Of a stretch of 34,793 nucleotides of DNA, positions 1 through 10,402 are shown piece after piece. Every line of letters starts with the position of its first letter. Within the stretch, counting starts at the first letter, position 1. Below the pieces are notes generated by a model. That model was given only the letters and a program-made list of their open reading frames with translations, had not been told where the DNA came from and did no database searches. A program made the position numbers and the translations under genes. The DNA lies in the NCBI GenBank assembly GCA_002340095.1, contig DDKS01000058.1, positions 1-34,793 of the forward strand, written 5' to 3'. This stretch comes from Betaproteobacteria bacterium UBA2592 (GTDB lineage: Bacteria > Pseudomonadota > Gammaproteobacteria > Burkholderiales > Rhodocyclaceae).

Positions 1-83
1 TGAATTTGTAAACACCCTCTGAGAATGTTCGAGATGCTGAGCAGGATGGTGGCGGAGTCGTCCACTAGGAAGATGGTTTTCAT
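1..83 (-). CDS. Response regulator receiver (CheY-like) protein, N-terminal fragment
   Basis: Only the first 27 codons are inside the window; the gene runs off the left edge. The minus-strand reading from the ATG at 83-81 begins MKTIFLVDDSATILLSISN. This is the first beta strand of a receiver domain followed by the acidic pair (D9, D10) that binds Mg2+ near the phospho-acceptor Asp. The DDSAT form is typical of CheY-like single-domain regulators and of regulators with a short output domain; the rest cannot be judged. It is divergent from sucC, separated by the 84-446 region. There is no strong Shine-Dalgarno, only a purine-rich AAGAA about 5 bases upstream. Receiver assignment is fairly safe; output function is unknown. 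Confidence 0.72.
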   Translation of the reverse strand, partial: MKTIFLVDDSATILLSISNILRGCLQI

Positions 84-446
84 GGAATTCTTGCTGTTCT
101 GAAAAGATTGTAAGTGGAAGTTATCAGTTAAGTGCGGTGACGGCAATCGTGGCGGCATGACAGCGGGACGCCGTTTGCCGCGGGGCGAGGGGCAGGGCTC
201 CGGGGCTCCATAATTATGAATTTTACGCCCCATTGGCCATGCGGCTTTGTGATAACATCGACGGTCGACATCACACCTTCGACAGACGGGTGGAGGTCAG
301 CGGCAATGGCCGGGCGTTTCCTGTCCTGGCGGTTGCCCTGGGAAAGGGTGGGAGATTGGCTGGAGGCTCCGGGGCATGTACCCGGTCCAATGGCGGTGAT
401 GGTCTCGCCTGGTTGCTCGCAAATCCAAATCAAGCAAGGAAACCGC
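84..446. other. Long divergent intergenic region upstream of sucC
   Basis: These 363 bases lie between the partial response regulator and sucC. No convincing gene was found. The frame of sucC stays open upstream to 216, but that stretch has no family similarity that I recognise and no ribosome binding site. An AT-rich patch (TAATTATGAATTTTA, about 211-225) sits in GC-rich sequence and could mark a promoter, but no good -35/-10 pair was found. A short hairpin CCGGG-N7-CCCGG lies at 369-385. The nested TCGA repeats around 248-260 (TCGACGGTCGAC) are also visible. Confidence 0.5.
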
Positions 447-1607
447 ATGAAGATCCATGAATATCAGGGCAAGGAAATCCTGAGGAAGTTCGGTGTGAAT
501 GTGCCGCGCGGCGTGTTCTGCCCGACCGCCGCCGAAGCGGTGGCCGCAGCGCAATCCCTGGGCGGCAGTGTCTGGGTGGTGAAGGCCCAGATCCACGCCG
601 GCGGCCGTGGCAAGGGCGGTGGCGTCAAGGTCGCCAAGTCCCTCGATGAAGTGAAACAGTACGCCGAGCAGATTTACGGCATGCAGCTGGTGACTCACCA
701 GACCGGCCCGGAAGGCCAGAAGGTGCGTCGTCTGCTGATCGAGGAAGGCGCCGACATCAAGAAGGAATACTATGTCGCTGCGCTCACCGACCGTGCGACC
801 CAGAAGGTGGCCATGATGGCTTCCTCCGAAGGGGGCATGGATATCGAGGAGGTGGCGCACAAGACGCCCGAGAAGATCATCAAGGTCTTCGTCGATCCGC
901 TGGTCGGCCTGACCGACGCCCAGGCCAAGGAGTTGGCCGTGGGTATTGGCGTGCCGGAAGCCTCCCAGGCCCAGGCCATCGACACCTTCAAGAAGCTCTA
1001 CACCTGCTACATGGAAACCGATGCCTCCCTGGCGGAAATCAACCCGCTGATTCTGGAGGGCAACGGCAACATCAAGGCCCTGGATGCCAAGTTCAACTTC
1101 GACTCCAACGCCCTGTATCGCCAGCCGGAAATCGTGGCGATGCGCGACCTGGATGAAGAAGACCCGGATGAAATCGAAGCTTCCAAGTTCGACCTGGCCT
1201 ACATCTCCCTGGACGGCAACATCGGCTGTCTGGTCAATGGCGCCGGCCTGGCCATGGCCACCATGGACACCATCAAGCTCTTTGGTGCGGAGCCGGCCAA
1301 CTTCCTCGACGTGGGCGGTGGCGCCACCACCGAGAAAGTCACCGAAGCCTTCAAGATCATGCTCAAGAACCCCAAGGTCAAGGGCATCCTGGTCAACATC
1401 TTCGGCGGCATCATGCGCTGCGACACCATTGCCACCGGCGTTGTCGCTGCGGCCAAGGAGGTCAAGCTGTCCGTGCCCCTGGTCGTCCGCATGAAGGGCA
1501 CCAACGAAGAACTGGGCAAGAAGATCCTCGCCGAATCCGGTTTGCCGATCATTGCCGCCGACACCATGGCCGAAGCCGCCACCAAGATCGTTGCTGCGGT
1601 CAAGTAA
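447..1607 (+). CDS. sucC: Succinyl-CoA synthetase (ADP-forming) beta subunit
   Basis: SucC pairs with SucD to convert succinyl-CoA, ADP or GDP and phosphate to succinate, CoA and NTP in the TCA cycle. It carries the ATP-grasp nucleotide-binding half. The 386-residue product matches the usual length (388 in E. coli) and starts MKIHEYQGKEILRKFGV, the classic N-terminus. The ATP-grasp core is clear (WVVKAQIHAGGRGKGGGVK near residues 42-60, and the metal-binding ETDASLAEINPL). The glycine-rich segments FLDVGGGA and NIFGGIMRCD of the C-terminal ligase domain are also present. The start at 447 is chosen because AAGGA lies 6 bases upstream; the frame is open further upstream but without family similarity. 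It precedes sucD by 11 bases in one operon. Confidence 0.98.
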   Translation: MKIHEYQGKEILRKFGVNVPRGVFCPTAAEAVAAAQSLGGSVWVVKAQIHAGGRGKGGGVKVAKSLDEVKQYAEQIYGMQLVTHQTGPEGQKVRRLLIEEGADIKKEYYVAALTDRATQKVAMMASSEGGMDIEEVAHKTPEKIIKVFVDPLVGLTDAQAKELAVGIGVPEASQAQAIDTFKKLYTCYMETDASLAEINPLILEGNGNIKALDAKFNFDSNALYRQPEIVAMRDLDEEDPDEIEASKFDLAYISLDGNIGCLVNGAGLAMATMDTIKLFGAEPANFLDVGGGATTEKVTEAFKIMLKNPKVKGILVNIFGGIMRCDTIATGVVAAAKEVKLSVPLVVRMKGTNEELGKKILAESGLPIIAADTMAEAATKIVAAVK

Positions 1608-1618
1608 GGAGAGTTTGA

Positions 1619-2512
1619 ATGTCCATCCTGATCAACAAAGACACCAAGGTCATCACCCAGGGCATCACCGGCAAGACCGGCCAATTCCACACCGAAAAGT
1701 GCATCGAGTACGCCAACGGCAAGAACTGCTTCGTGGCCGGCGTGAACCCCAAGAAGGCCGGCGAGAAGATTTTCGATGTGCCCATCTACGCTTCCGTGAA
1801 GGAAGCCAAGGAAGCCACCGGCGCCACCGTCTCGGTCATCTACGTGCCGCCGGCCGGTGCCGCCGAGGCCATCTGGGAAGCCTGCGAGGCCGACCTGGAT
1901 CTGGCCATCTGCATCACCGAGGGCATTCCGGTGCGCGACATGCTGATCGTGCGCAACAAGATGAAGCAGAAGGTGGCCAACGGCGGCAAGGAGACCCTGC
2001 TGCTCGGTCCCAACTGCCCCGGCCTCATCACCCCCGATGAAATCAAGATCGGCATCATGCCCGGCCATATTCACAAGAAGGGCCGCATTGGCGTGGTGTC
2101 CCGCTCCGGCACCCTGACCTATGAAGCCGTGGCGCAACTCACCGAGCTGGGCCTGGGCCAGTCTTCCGCCGTCGGTATCGGGGGCGACCCGATCAATGGT
2201 CTCAAGCACATCGACGTCATGAAGATGTTCAACGACGACCCGGATACCGACGCGGTCATCATGATCGGCGAGATCGGCGGCCCGGATGAGGCCGAAGCGG
2301 CCCGCTGGTGCAAGGACAACATGAAAAAACCCATCGTCGGCTTCATCGCCGGCGTCACCGCGCCTCCGGGCAAGCGCATGGGCCATGCCGGCGCGCTGAT
2401 CTCGGGTGGGGCCGACACGGCGGACGCCAAGCTCGCCATCATGGAAGAGTGCGGCTTCAAGGTGACGCGTAACCCGTCCGAGATGGGCAAGCTGCTCAAA
2501 TCCCTGCTGTAA
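1619..2512 (+). CDS. sucD: Succinyl-CoA synthetase alpha subunit
   Basis: SucD binds CoA and carries the catalytic phosphohistidine of succinyl-CoA synthetase. The 297-residue protein begins MSILINKDTKVITQGITGKTG, the standard CoA-binding Rossmann N-terminus. Its active-site segment GKRMGHAGALISGG places the phosphorylated His at residue 256. Length is close to the usual 289-290 and the C-terminus (NPSEMGKLLKSLL) is complete. AAGGAG lies 9 bases before the ATG. The gene is the second of the sucCD operon and is followed after 22 bases by an intrinsic terminator, so the operon probably ends here. Confidence 0.98.
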   Translation: MSILINKDTKVITQGITGKTGQFHTEKCIEYANGKNCFVAGVNPKKAGEKIFDVPIYASVKEAKEATGATVSVIYVPPAGAAEAIWEACEADLDLAICITEGIPVRDMLIVRNKMKQKVANGGKETLLLGPNCPGLITPDEIKIGIMPGHIHKKGRIGVVSRSGTLTYEAVAQLTELGLGQSSAVGIGGDPINGLKHIDVMKMFNDDPDTDAVIMIGEIGGPDEAEAARWCKDNMKKPIVGFIAGVTAPPGKRMGHAGALISGGADTADAKLAIMEECGFKVTRNPSEMGKLLKSLL

Positions 2513-2534
2513 CCGGCAGGCTGCTTGGGCAAGC

Positions 2535-2565
2535 AAGGGGTGGTCGCGCAGACCACCCCTTTTTT
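2535..2565 (+). terminator. Intrinsic terminator of sucCD
   Basis: An 11-bp perfect stem (AAGGGGTGGTC, loop GCGCA, GACCACCCCTT) ends in a run of T. It begins 23 bases after the sucD stop. Confidence 0.93.
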
Positions 2566-2672
2566 GTGGCGTTCCGCAGAGCGTGGACAGGCGGGGGTTC
2601 AGCCTTTAGAGTGCTTTGCATCGTGATCATGAAAAAGACCGGCCTGAGGCCGGGGCGCGTCAAGGGGGTGGC

Positions 2673-5201
<2,529 letters not shown>

Positions 5202-5210
5202 GGAAGGTTC

Positions 5211-6011
5211 ATGGATCCGAGTGACGCCCTCGAGATTTTTGCCCTGACCGATCCGGGGCAGGTCCGCAGCCACAATGAGGATGCGGTCTTTGCCAACCCA
5301 GGTCAGGGGCTGGTCATCCTGGCCGATGGCATGGGCGGCTACAACGCCGGGGAGGTGGCTTCGGGCATGACCGTCACCCTGCTGGCGGACAGCCTGGGGC
5401 GGCAGGATCTGCGGTGCATGTCCGGTGCGGCGCTGGAGCAGTTGCTGCGCACGGAAATCCAAGCGGTGAACCAGGCCATCCACCAGGCCGCCGACAGCCA
5501 GCCGCAATATGCGGGCATGGGCACGACCCTGGTGATGGGGGTGTTCCACGCCGATCGTCTGCTCGTCGGCCACGTGGGGGATTCCCGCTGTTACCGCTGG
5601 CGCCAGGGCAATCTGGCGTGCCTCACCCGTGACCACTCCCTGCTGCAGGAACAGATCGACAGCGGCCTGTTGAGTCCGGCGGAGGCCCGTTATTCCCAGA
5701 ACCGGAATCTGGTCACCCGGGCCCTGGGGGTGGAGTCCGTGGTGGAGGTCGAGCTCACTGGATATGATGTGGCGGTGGGCGACATCTACCTCTTTTGTTC
5801 CGACGGTCTCAACGACATGGTGGAGGACGAAGACATCGCCCTGACCCTGCAGACCCTGGCGGCCAACCTTCCCCTGGCCGGCGGCCAGCTGGTGCAACTG
5901 GCCAACGACAACGGCGGGCGTGACAATGTTTCGGTTATTCTGGTCAAGGTCAAAGCCAGCTTCAAGGAGTCAGGCTCCTGGTGGCGGCAGTGGCTGGCCT
6001 GGTTAAAGTGA
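5211..6011 (+). CDS. PP2C-family Ser/Thr protein phosphatase
   Basis: A soluble 266-residue metal-dependent phosphatase, expected to remove phosphates from the neighbouring kinase or its substrates in the cytoplasm. The PP2C motifs appear in order: RSHNED (D24), LADGMGGYNAGE (D39), GMGTTLV, VGHVGDSRCYR, the SDGLND metal ligand, and a C-terminal GGRDNVSVILVKV. Length is that of bacterial Stp/PrpC phosphatases (about 240-270). No membrane segment is seen, but the C-terminal tail is Trp-rich (GSWWRQWLAWLK) and could touch the membrane. GAGGAAGG precedes the ATG. It lies 9 bases after the kinase stop and 8 bases before the FHA gene, the common kinase/phosphatase/FHA arrangement. Confidence 0.95.
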   Translation: MDPSDALEIFALTDPGQVRSHNEDAVFANPGQGLVILADGMGGYNAGEVASGMTVTLLADSLGRQDLRCMSGAALEQLLRTEIQAVNQAIHQAADSQPQYAGMGTTLVMGVFHADRLLVGHVGDSRCYRWRQGNLACLTRDHSLLQEQIDSGLLSPAEARYSQNRNLVTRALGVESVVEVELTGYDVAVGDIYLFCSDGLNDMVEDEDIALTLQTLAANLPLAGGQLVQLANDNGGRDNVSVILVKVKASFKESGSWWRQWLAWLK

Positions 6012-6019
6012 GACGCAAA

Positions 6020-6733
6020 ATGGCAAAACTGATACTTTCCATGGATGGTCTGGTGCTCAAGGAAATCAACCTCGAGAAGGAGCGCATCACCATTGGCCGC
6101 AAGCCCCACAACGACATCCAGATCGACAATCTGGCCATTTCCGGCGAGCACGCCGCCGTGGTCACCATCCTCAACGACTCCTTTCTCGAAGACCTGAACA
6201 GCACCAACGGCACCCTGGTCAACGGCCAGCCCATCAAGAAGCATTTCCTGCGGCACAACGACGTGATCGAGCTGGGCAAGTACAAGCTCAAGTACCTCAA
6301 TGACACCGCCGCCCCCGTGGCCGACGACTACCAGAAAACCATGGTCATCCGTCCCGGCGGCATCCGGCCCGAACCACCAGCCCCGGCTGCGCCGGCCCCT
6401 GCGGCAGCCCAGGGGCCCCACTCGGTCGCCCCTCCCTCCCCGGCACCGGGAACGGCGGCCCAGGGCGTTCCAGCCGCGGCCATCCAGATCCTCAACGGCG
6501 CCAATGCCGGCAAGGAACTGCCGCTCGTCAAGACCCTCACCTCCCTGGGCAAGCCCGGCGTCCAGGTGGCCGTCATCGCCCGGCGGCCCCAGGGCTATTT
6601 CATCACCCATGTGGAAGGGGCCCATTTCCCCGTCGTCAATGGCCAGACCCTGGATGCCCAGGCCCACCCCCTCAAGGATCATGACGTGATCGAGATCGCC
6701 GGGGTGAAGATGGAATTCTTCCTCAAGCCCTGA
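6020..6733 (+). CDS. FHA-domain protein with a second, degenerate FHA-like domain
   Basis: FHA domains bind phosphothreonine peptides, so this protein is a likely reader of the kinase encoded two genes upstream. Of 237 residues, 1-95 form a canonical FHA domain: GRKPHNDI (R27), ISGEHAAV (S41, H44), NSTNGTLVNG (N63, G64). A Pro/Ala-rich linker (about 103-150) follows. The C-terminal segment (about 152-237) keeps the beta-sandwich outline (VVNGQTLDAQAHPLKDHDVIEIAG) but lacks the Arg and Ser-x-x-His phosphate-binding residues. No enzyme domain is present, so it is an adaptor. The ATG at 6020 is preferred over an in-frame one at 5981 that would lie within the phosphatase gene; the ribosome binding site is weak (GAGACG). 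Confidence 0.9.
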   Translation: MAKLILSMDGLVLKEINLEKERITIGRKPHNDIQIDNLAISGEHAAVVTILNDSFLEDLNSTNGTLVNGQPIKKHFLRHNDVIELGKYKLKYLNDTAAPVADDYQKTMVIRPGGIRPEPPAPAAPAPAAAQGPHSVAPPSPAPGTAAQGVPAAAIQILNGANAGKELPLVKTLTSLGKPGVQVAVIARRPQGYFITHVEGAHFPVVNGQTLDAQAHPLKDHDVIEIAGVKMEFFLKP

Positions 6734-6743
6734 AAGCCATGCC

Positions 6744-8969
6744 ATGAGGGGCATCCAGGCCAGGCTGAGCCGCTATCTGCTGGGAGGGGCGCTGATACTC
6801 CTCTTCCTCGGGCATGGGTTGCAGCTCTGGCGCATTCCCCTGCTCGATGTCCTCGATGCCTATTCCTATGATGTCCGGGTGCGCCTTTTGGCGCCGGGCG
6901 GGGTGGACGAGCGCGTGGTCATCATCGACCTGGACGAAAAGAGCCTTGCGGCAGAAGGCCGCTGGCCCTGGAGCCGGGACAAGGTGGCCGAACTGGTGCG
7001 GCGCCTGGTGGACGAGCAGGGGGTCGCGGTACTCGGTTTCGATGTGGTCTTTGCCGAAGCCGACGAAAGCTCCGGCATCCGGGTTCTGGATGCCCTGGCC
7101 CGGGAACGGCTGCGGGACAACCGGCCCTTCCGGGACAGCCTTAAGGCCTTGCGGCCCCAGCTGGATTACGACGGGCGCCTGGCCGCCGCCTTCCAGGGGC
7201 GGCCGGTGGTGCTGGGCTTCTACTTTTCCAATCAGGAGGGGCTGGCGCCGACCGGGGCCCTGCCTCCTCCGGCCTTTCCCCCCGGCAGTTTTGCCGGTGT
7301 CGGCACCCGCTTCGTCCGCTGGAGCAGTTATGGCGCCAATCTGCCCGTGCTGCAGGGCGCCGCTGCCGGCGCCGGGCATTTCAATCCCCTCGTGGATTTC
7401 GACGGCGTGACCCGCCGGGTTCCCCTGCTGGTGGAATACCAGGGGGCCTACTACGAAGCCCTGGCGCTTGCCATGCTGCGCCGCTATTTCGGCGAGTTGC
7501 GCCTGGTGCCGGGCATTCCCGCGGCCGAAGCCGGCATGGAATGGCTGGATCTGGCCACGCCGGCCGGTCAGACCTACCGGGTGCCCGTGGATGTCAGGGC
7601 GGCGGCCCTGATTCCCTACCGGGGCGGGCGTGGCAGTTTCACCTACATTTCCGCCACCGACATCCTCCAGGGCAGGCTGGCGCCGGACGCCCTGCGCGGC
7701 CGCATCGCCCTCGTGGGCACCTCGGCCCCGGGGCTGATGGACCTGCGTGTGACCCCCGTGGGTAGTGCCTATCCCGGAGTGGAAGTACACGCCAATCTGA
7801 TCACCGGCATCCTCGATGGCCAGGTCCGGGAGCGTCCTCCCTACGTGATGGGGGCCGAAGTCTTGCTGCTGCTGCTCGCCGGTGCGGCCCTGGTGTGGCT
7901 GCTGCCGCGCCTCTCCCCACTGCGGGCCAGCCTGTTTACCTTCGCCCTGCTGGGTGCGGTGCTGCTCCTGGACTACGTCCTGTGGACCGGGGCCAACCTG
8001 GTGCTGTCCCTGGCGCCGACCTGCATCATGATCCTGCTGCTTTATGCCGCTCACATGGCCTGGGGTTATTTCGTCGAGGCGCGCAGCAAGCGGCGGTTCG
8101 CCGAGCTGTTCGGCCAGTATGTGCCGCCCGAGCTGGTGGACGAAATGGCCAGGAACCCCGAGGACTACAACATGGAAGGGCGCAACGAGAACCTGACCGT
8201 GCTGTTCTCCGACGTTCGCAATTTCACCCGGCTCTCCGAGGGCATGAACCCACGGGAACTGGCCGCCCTCATGAACGAGTACCTGGGGGCCATGACCGAA
8301 ATCATCCGGCGGCATCGGGGCACCCTGGACAAGTACATCGGCGACGCCATCATGGCCTTCTGGGGCGCCCCGGTGGCGGACCCGGAGCACGCCCGCCACG
8401 CGGTGCAGGCCGCCCTGGAAATGCAGGCTGCCCTCTGCCGGCTGGCTGCCCCCTTCAAGGCCCGGGGCTGGCCGCCGCTGGCCATCGGAATCGGCATCAA
8501 TACCGGAGTGATGACGGTGGGCGACATGGGCTCTCCGGTGCGCAAGGCCTATACCGTCATGGGAGATGCGGTGAATCTGGCCTCCCGCCTGGAGGGGCTC
8601 ACCAAGACTTACGGTGCCGGCATCATCGTCGGCGAGGCCACCCGGGAGCGTTTGCCGGATCTGGTGTTCCGGGAACTGGACCGGGTGCGGGTCAAAGGCA
8701 AGGAACAGGGGATCGGCATCCACGAGCCCCTGGGCAGCCGGGAAACGCTGTCGGCCGAGGCGCTGGCGCACCTGCAACGATGGCAGCAGGCCCTGGGCTA
8801 TTACCGGGAACAGGCCTGGGATCAGGCCGAACTGCAGCTCATCCAGTTGGAGGCGCAGGCGCCGGACTACGCCAGCCTGGTCCGCCTGTACCGGGAGCGC
8901 ATCGCCCGCCTGCGCCAGCAGCCCCCCGGTCCCGGATGGGACGGGGTGACAAGCTTCGAGAGCAAGTGA
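6744..8969 (+). CDS. CHASE2-domain transmembrane adenylate/guanylate cyclase (class III)
   Basis: A 741-residue membrane cyclase, predicted to make cAMP from ATP. Order: membrane helix (about 9-28); CHASE2 sensor (about 30-350) sharing the signature LDEKSLAAEGRWPWSRDKVAE with the kinase upstream; three membrane helices (about 367-440); the FGQYVPPELVDEM linker; the cyclase domain (about 480-660). Metal-binding Asp residues are D490 (FSDVRNFT) and D534 (KYIGDAIMAFW). The purine-specifying positions are K530 and T604 (YTVMGDAVN), and the transition-state residues N611 and R615 are present. Lys/Thr is the class IIIb adenylate cyclase pattern. A C-terminal helical tail (about 665-735) may be TPR-like. 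The start follows the FHA stop by 10 bases. The MBL-fold phosphodiesterase gene follows after 5 bases. Catalytic activity looks intact; ATP over GTP is inference. Confidence 0.93.
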   Translation: MRGIQARLSRYLLGGALILLFLGHGLQLWRIPLLDVLDAYSYDVRVRLLAPGGVDERVVIIDLDEKSLAAEGRWPWSRDKVAELVRRLVDEQGVAVLGFDVVFAEADESSGIRVLDALARERLRDNRPFRDSLKALRPQLDYDGRLAAAFQGRPVVLGFYFSNQEGLAPTGALPPPAFPPGSFAGVGTRFVRWSSYGANLPVLQGAAAGAGHFNPLVDFDGVTRRVPLLVEYQGAYYEALALAMLRRYFGELRLVPGIPAAEAGMEWLDLATPAGQTYRVPVDVRAAALIPYRGGRGSFTYISATDILQGRLAPDALRGRIALVGTSAPGLMDLRVTPVGSAYPGVEVHANLITGILDGQVRERPPYVMGAEVLLLLLAGAALVWLLPRLSPLRASLFTFALLGAVLLLDYVLWTGANLVLSLAPTCIMILLLYAAHMAWGYFVEARSKRRFAELFGQYVPPELVDEMARNPEDYNMEGRNENLTVLFSDVRNFTRLSEGMNPRELAALMNEYLGAMTEIIRRHRGTLDKYIGDAIMAFWGAPVADPEHARHAVQAALEMQAALCRLAAPFKARGWPPLAIGIGINTGVMTVGDMGSPVRKAYTVMGDAVNLASRLEGLTKTYGAGIIVGEATRERLPDLVFRELDRVRVKGKEQGIGIHEPLGSRETLSAEALAHLQRWQQALGYYREQAWDQAELQLIQLEAQAPDYASLVRLYRERIARLRQQPPGPGWDGVTSFESK

Positions 8970-8974
8970 CCATC

Positions 8975-9751
8975 ATGAGACTACGCATCCTCGGTTGCAG
9001 CGGCGGCATCGGCGGACGGCACCTGCGCACCACCTCCATGCTGGTGGATCACGACGTGCTGATCGATGCCGGCACCGGGGTCATGGATCTGTCCATTGCC
9101 GAGCTGGCGGCCATCGACCATGTGTTCCTCACGCATACCCACCTGGATCACATCGCGGCCCTGCCACTCATGGTGGACACGGTCGGGGAGATGCGCAGCC
9201 GGCCCCTGACTGTCCATGCCAGCGAGGCGGCCCTGGCGATCCTGCGACATCACATCTTCAACTGGTCCATCTGGCCAGACTTCTCCGAGATCCCCAGCCC
9301 GGAACGTCCCTTCCTGCAATTCCAGCCCTTCGAATCGGGCCAGGTGCGCGACCTGGGCCAGGGCCGGCGGATTACTCCGCTGCCGGTTAGCCATACCGTG
9401 CCGGCCACGGGCTACCTGCTCGAATCCGGCCGGAGCAGCCTGGCCTTCAGCGGCGACACCGGCAGCTGCCCTGCCTTCTGGCAGGCCCTCAATGCCCGTT
9501 CCGATCTCAAGGCCCTGATCATCGAGTGTGCCTTTTCCAATCGGGAGCGGCACCTGGCCGAACGATCCGGGCACCTCTGCCCCAGCATCCTGGCGGCGGA
9601 GCTGGAGCAGTTCGCCCATGCCGACCATTGCGACATCTACATCACCCACCTGAAGCCCGGGCAGATCGAACTCACCCTGGAGGAGATCGAAACCTGCCTG
9701 GGCGATTTCCGGCCCCGGATGCTACAGAGCAACCAGGTCATCGAAATCTAG
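8975..9751 (+). CDS. Metallo-beta-lactamase-fold protein, likely class II 3',5'-cyclic-nucleotide phosphodiesterase
   Basis: A 258-residue cytoplasmic MBL-fold hydrolase. It begins MRLRILGCSGGIGGRHLRTTS and has the di-metal motif FLTHTHLDHIAALPL (H54, H56, D58, H59). Further metal ligands are likely in PVSHTVPATGYLL, FSGDTGSCPAFW and YITHLKPGQ. This form, with HxHLDH rather than the HxHxDH of lactonases and a NWSIWPDFSEIP segment, resembles the class II cAMP phosphodiesterase family (PDE1/CpdP-like). Placement 5 bases after a nucleotide cyclase gene supports that reading: the pair would make and remove the same messenger. Other MBL hydrolase functions cannot be excluded. The start is the first ATG after the cyclase stop and gives the expected first beta strand. 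Confidence 0.82.
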   Translation: MRLRILGCSGGIGGRHLRTTSMLVDHDVLIDAGTGVMDLSIAELAAIDHVFLTHTHLDHIAALPLMVDTVGEMRSRPLTVHASEAALAILRHHIFNWSIWPDFSEIPSPERPFLQFQPFESGQVRDLGQGRRITPLPVSHTVPATGYLLESGRSSLAFSGDTGSCPAFWQALNARSDLKALIIECAFSNRERHLAERSGHLCPSILAAELEQFAHADHCDIYITHLKPGQIELTLEEIETCLGDFRPRMLQSNQVIEI

Positions 9752-9802
9752 GCTGAACCAGCCCCCGACCCGTCGCGCCAGCTTTCGTCACCGAGTAAGA
9801 CC

Positions 9803-10402
9803 ATGAACACCACTGCTTTCCCGGACAACGCCATCGGCAGCAACCTCACCCGGCGCCTGATGTTCCTCAAGGACCTCCAGAACGTCACCAACCGCATCCA
9901 TGCCACCCACAACGTGGATGAACTGATGTTGGAGCTTTCCCAGGACATCTGCAAACTCTTCAACGCCGACCGCCTCACCCTCTATGTGACCGCCGACGAG
10001 GGGCAGACCATCGTCTCCCGGGTCAAGACCGGGCTCAACACCGCCGCCGAACTCAAGCTGCCCGTGGGGGACCAGAGTGTGGCCGGCTATGTGGCTGCCA
10101 ACCGCAAGGCAGTCAATATCCGCGACGTCTATGACGAAGTGGAGCTGAGCCAGTACAGTCCCCACATGCGTTTCCTCAAGGAAGTGGATCGCCGCACCGG
10201 TTATCGTTCCAAGCAGATGCTAGTAAGCCCCATCCTCGATGGCAACGGCGAACTGCTGGGCGTGGTGCAGCTCATCAACAGCAAGGACGACCAAGCCTTT
10301 TTCCGAGTTGGCCGAAGAAGGGGTGCAGGATCTTTGTGCCACCCTGGCGGTGGCCCTCACCCAGCGCCAGCGCAGGCCGCAGGTACCCCGTTCCCGCTAT
10401 GA
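9803..10402 (+). CDS. GAF-domain N-terminal part of a frameshifted GAF/PilB-GspE-like ATPase
   Basis: The first 166 codons (9803-10300) encode a GAF domain: LMFLKDLQNVTNRIHATHNVDELM, then FNADRLTLYVTADE, LPVGDQSVAGYVAANRKAVNIRDV, and KQMLVSPILDGNGELLGVVQLINS. After GCC-TTT in the T5 run at 10298-10302 the frame loses similarity and ends at 10402 in an Arg/Pro/Gly-rich tail. The GAF C-terminal helix (SELAEEGVQDLCATLAVALTQRQ) continues in the frame one base over. Removing one T would join the two parts into a single protein of about 786 residues. Either one base was gained (mutation or sequence error) or a +1 shift occurs during expression. The gap of 51 bases from the phosphodiesterase gene is the largest spacer inside the signalling cluster. 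Confidence 0.8.
   Translation: MNTTAFPDNAIGSNLTRRLMFLKDLQNVTNRIHATHNVDELMLELSQDICKLFNADRLTLYVTADEGQTIVSRVKTGLNTAAELKLPVGDQSVAGYVAANRKAVNIRDVYDEVELSQYSPHMRFLKEVDRRTGYRSKQMLVSPILDGNGELLGVVQLINSKDDQAFFRVGRRRGAGSLCHPGGGPHPAPAQAAGTPFPL

Noticed and set aside
216..446. N-terminal extension of sucC from the ATG at 216
   Set aside because: It would add 77 residues with no SucC similarity and no ribosome binding site; the ATG at 447 has AAGGA at good spacing and gives the family N-terminus.
2616..2672. Earlier start of the CHASE2 kinase at 2616
   Set aside because: The added 19 residues are polar, without a ribosome binding site, and the ATG at 2673 has AAGGGGG just upstream.
6723..8777. 684-codon minus-strand frame opposite the cyclase
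   Set aside because: Same antisense effect; the plus strand encodes an intact cyclase with all catalytic residues.
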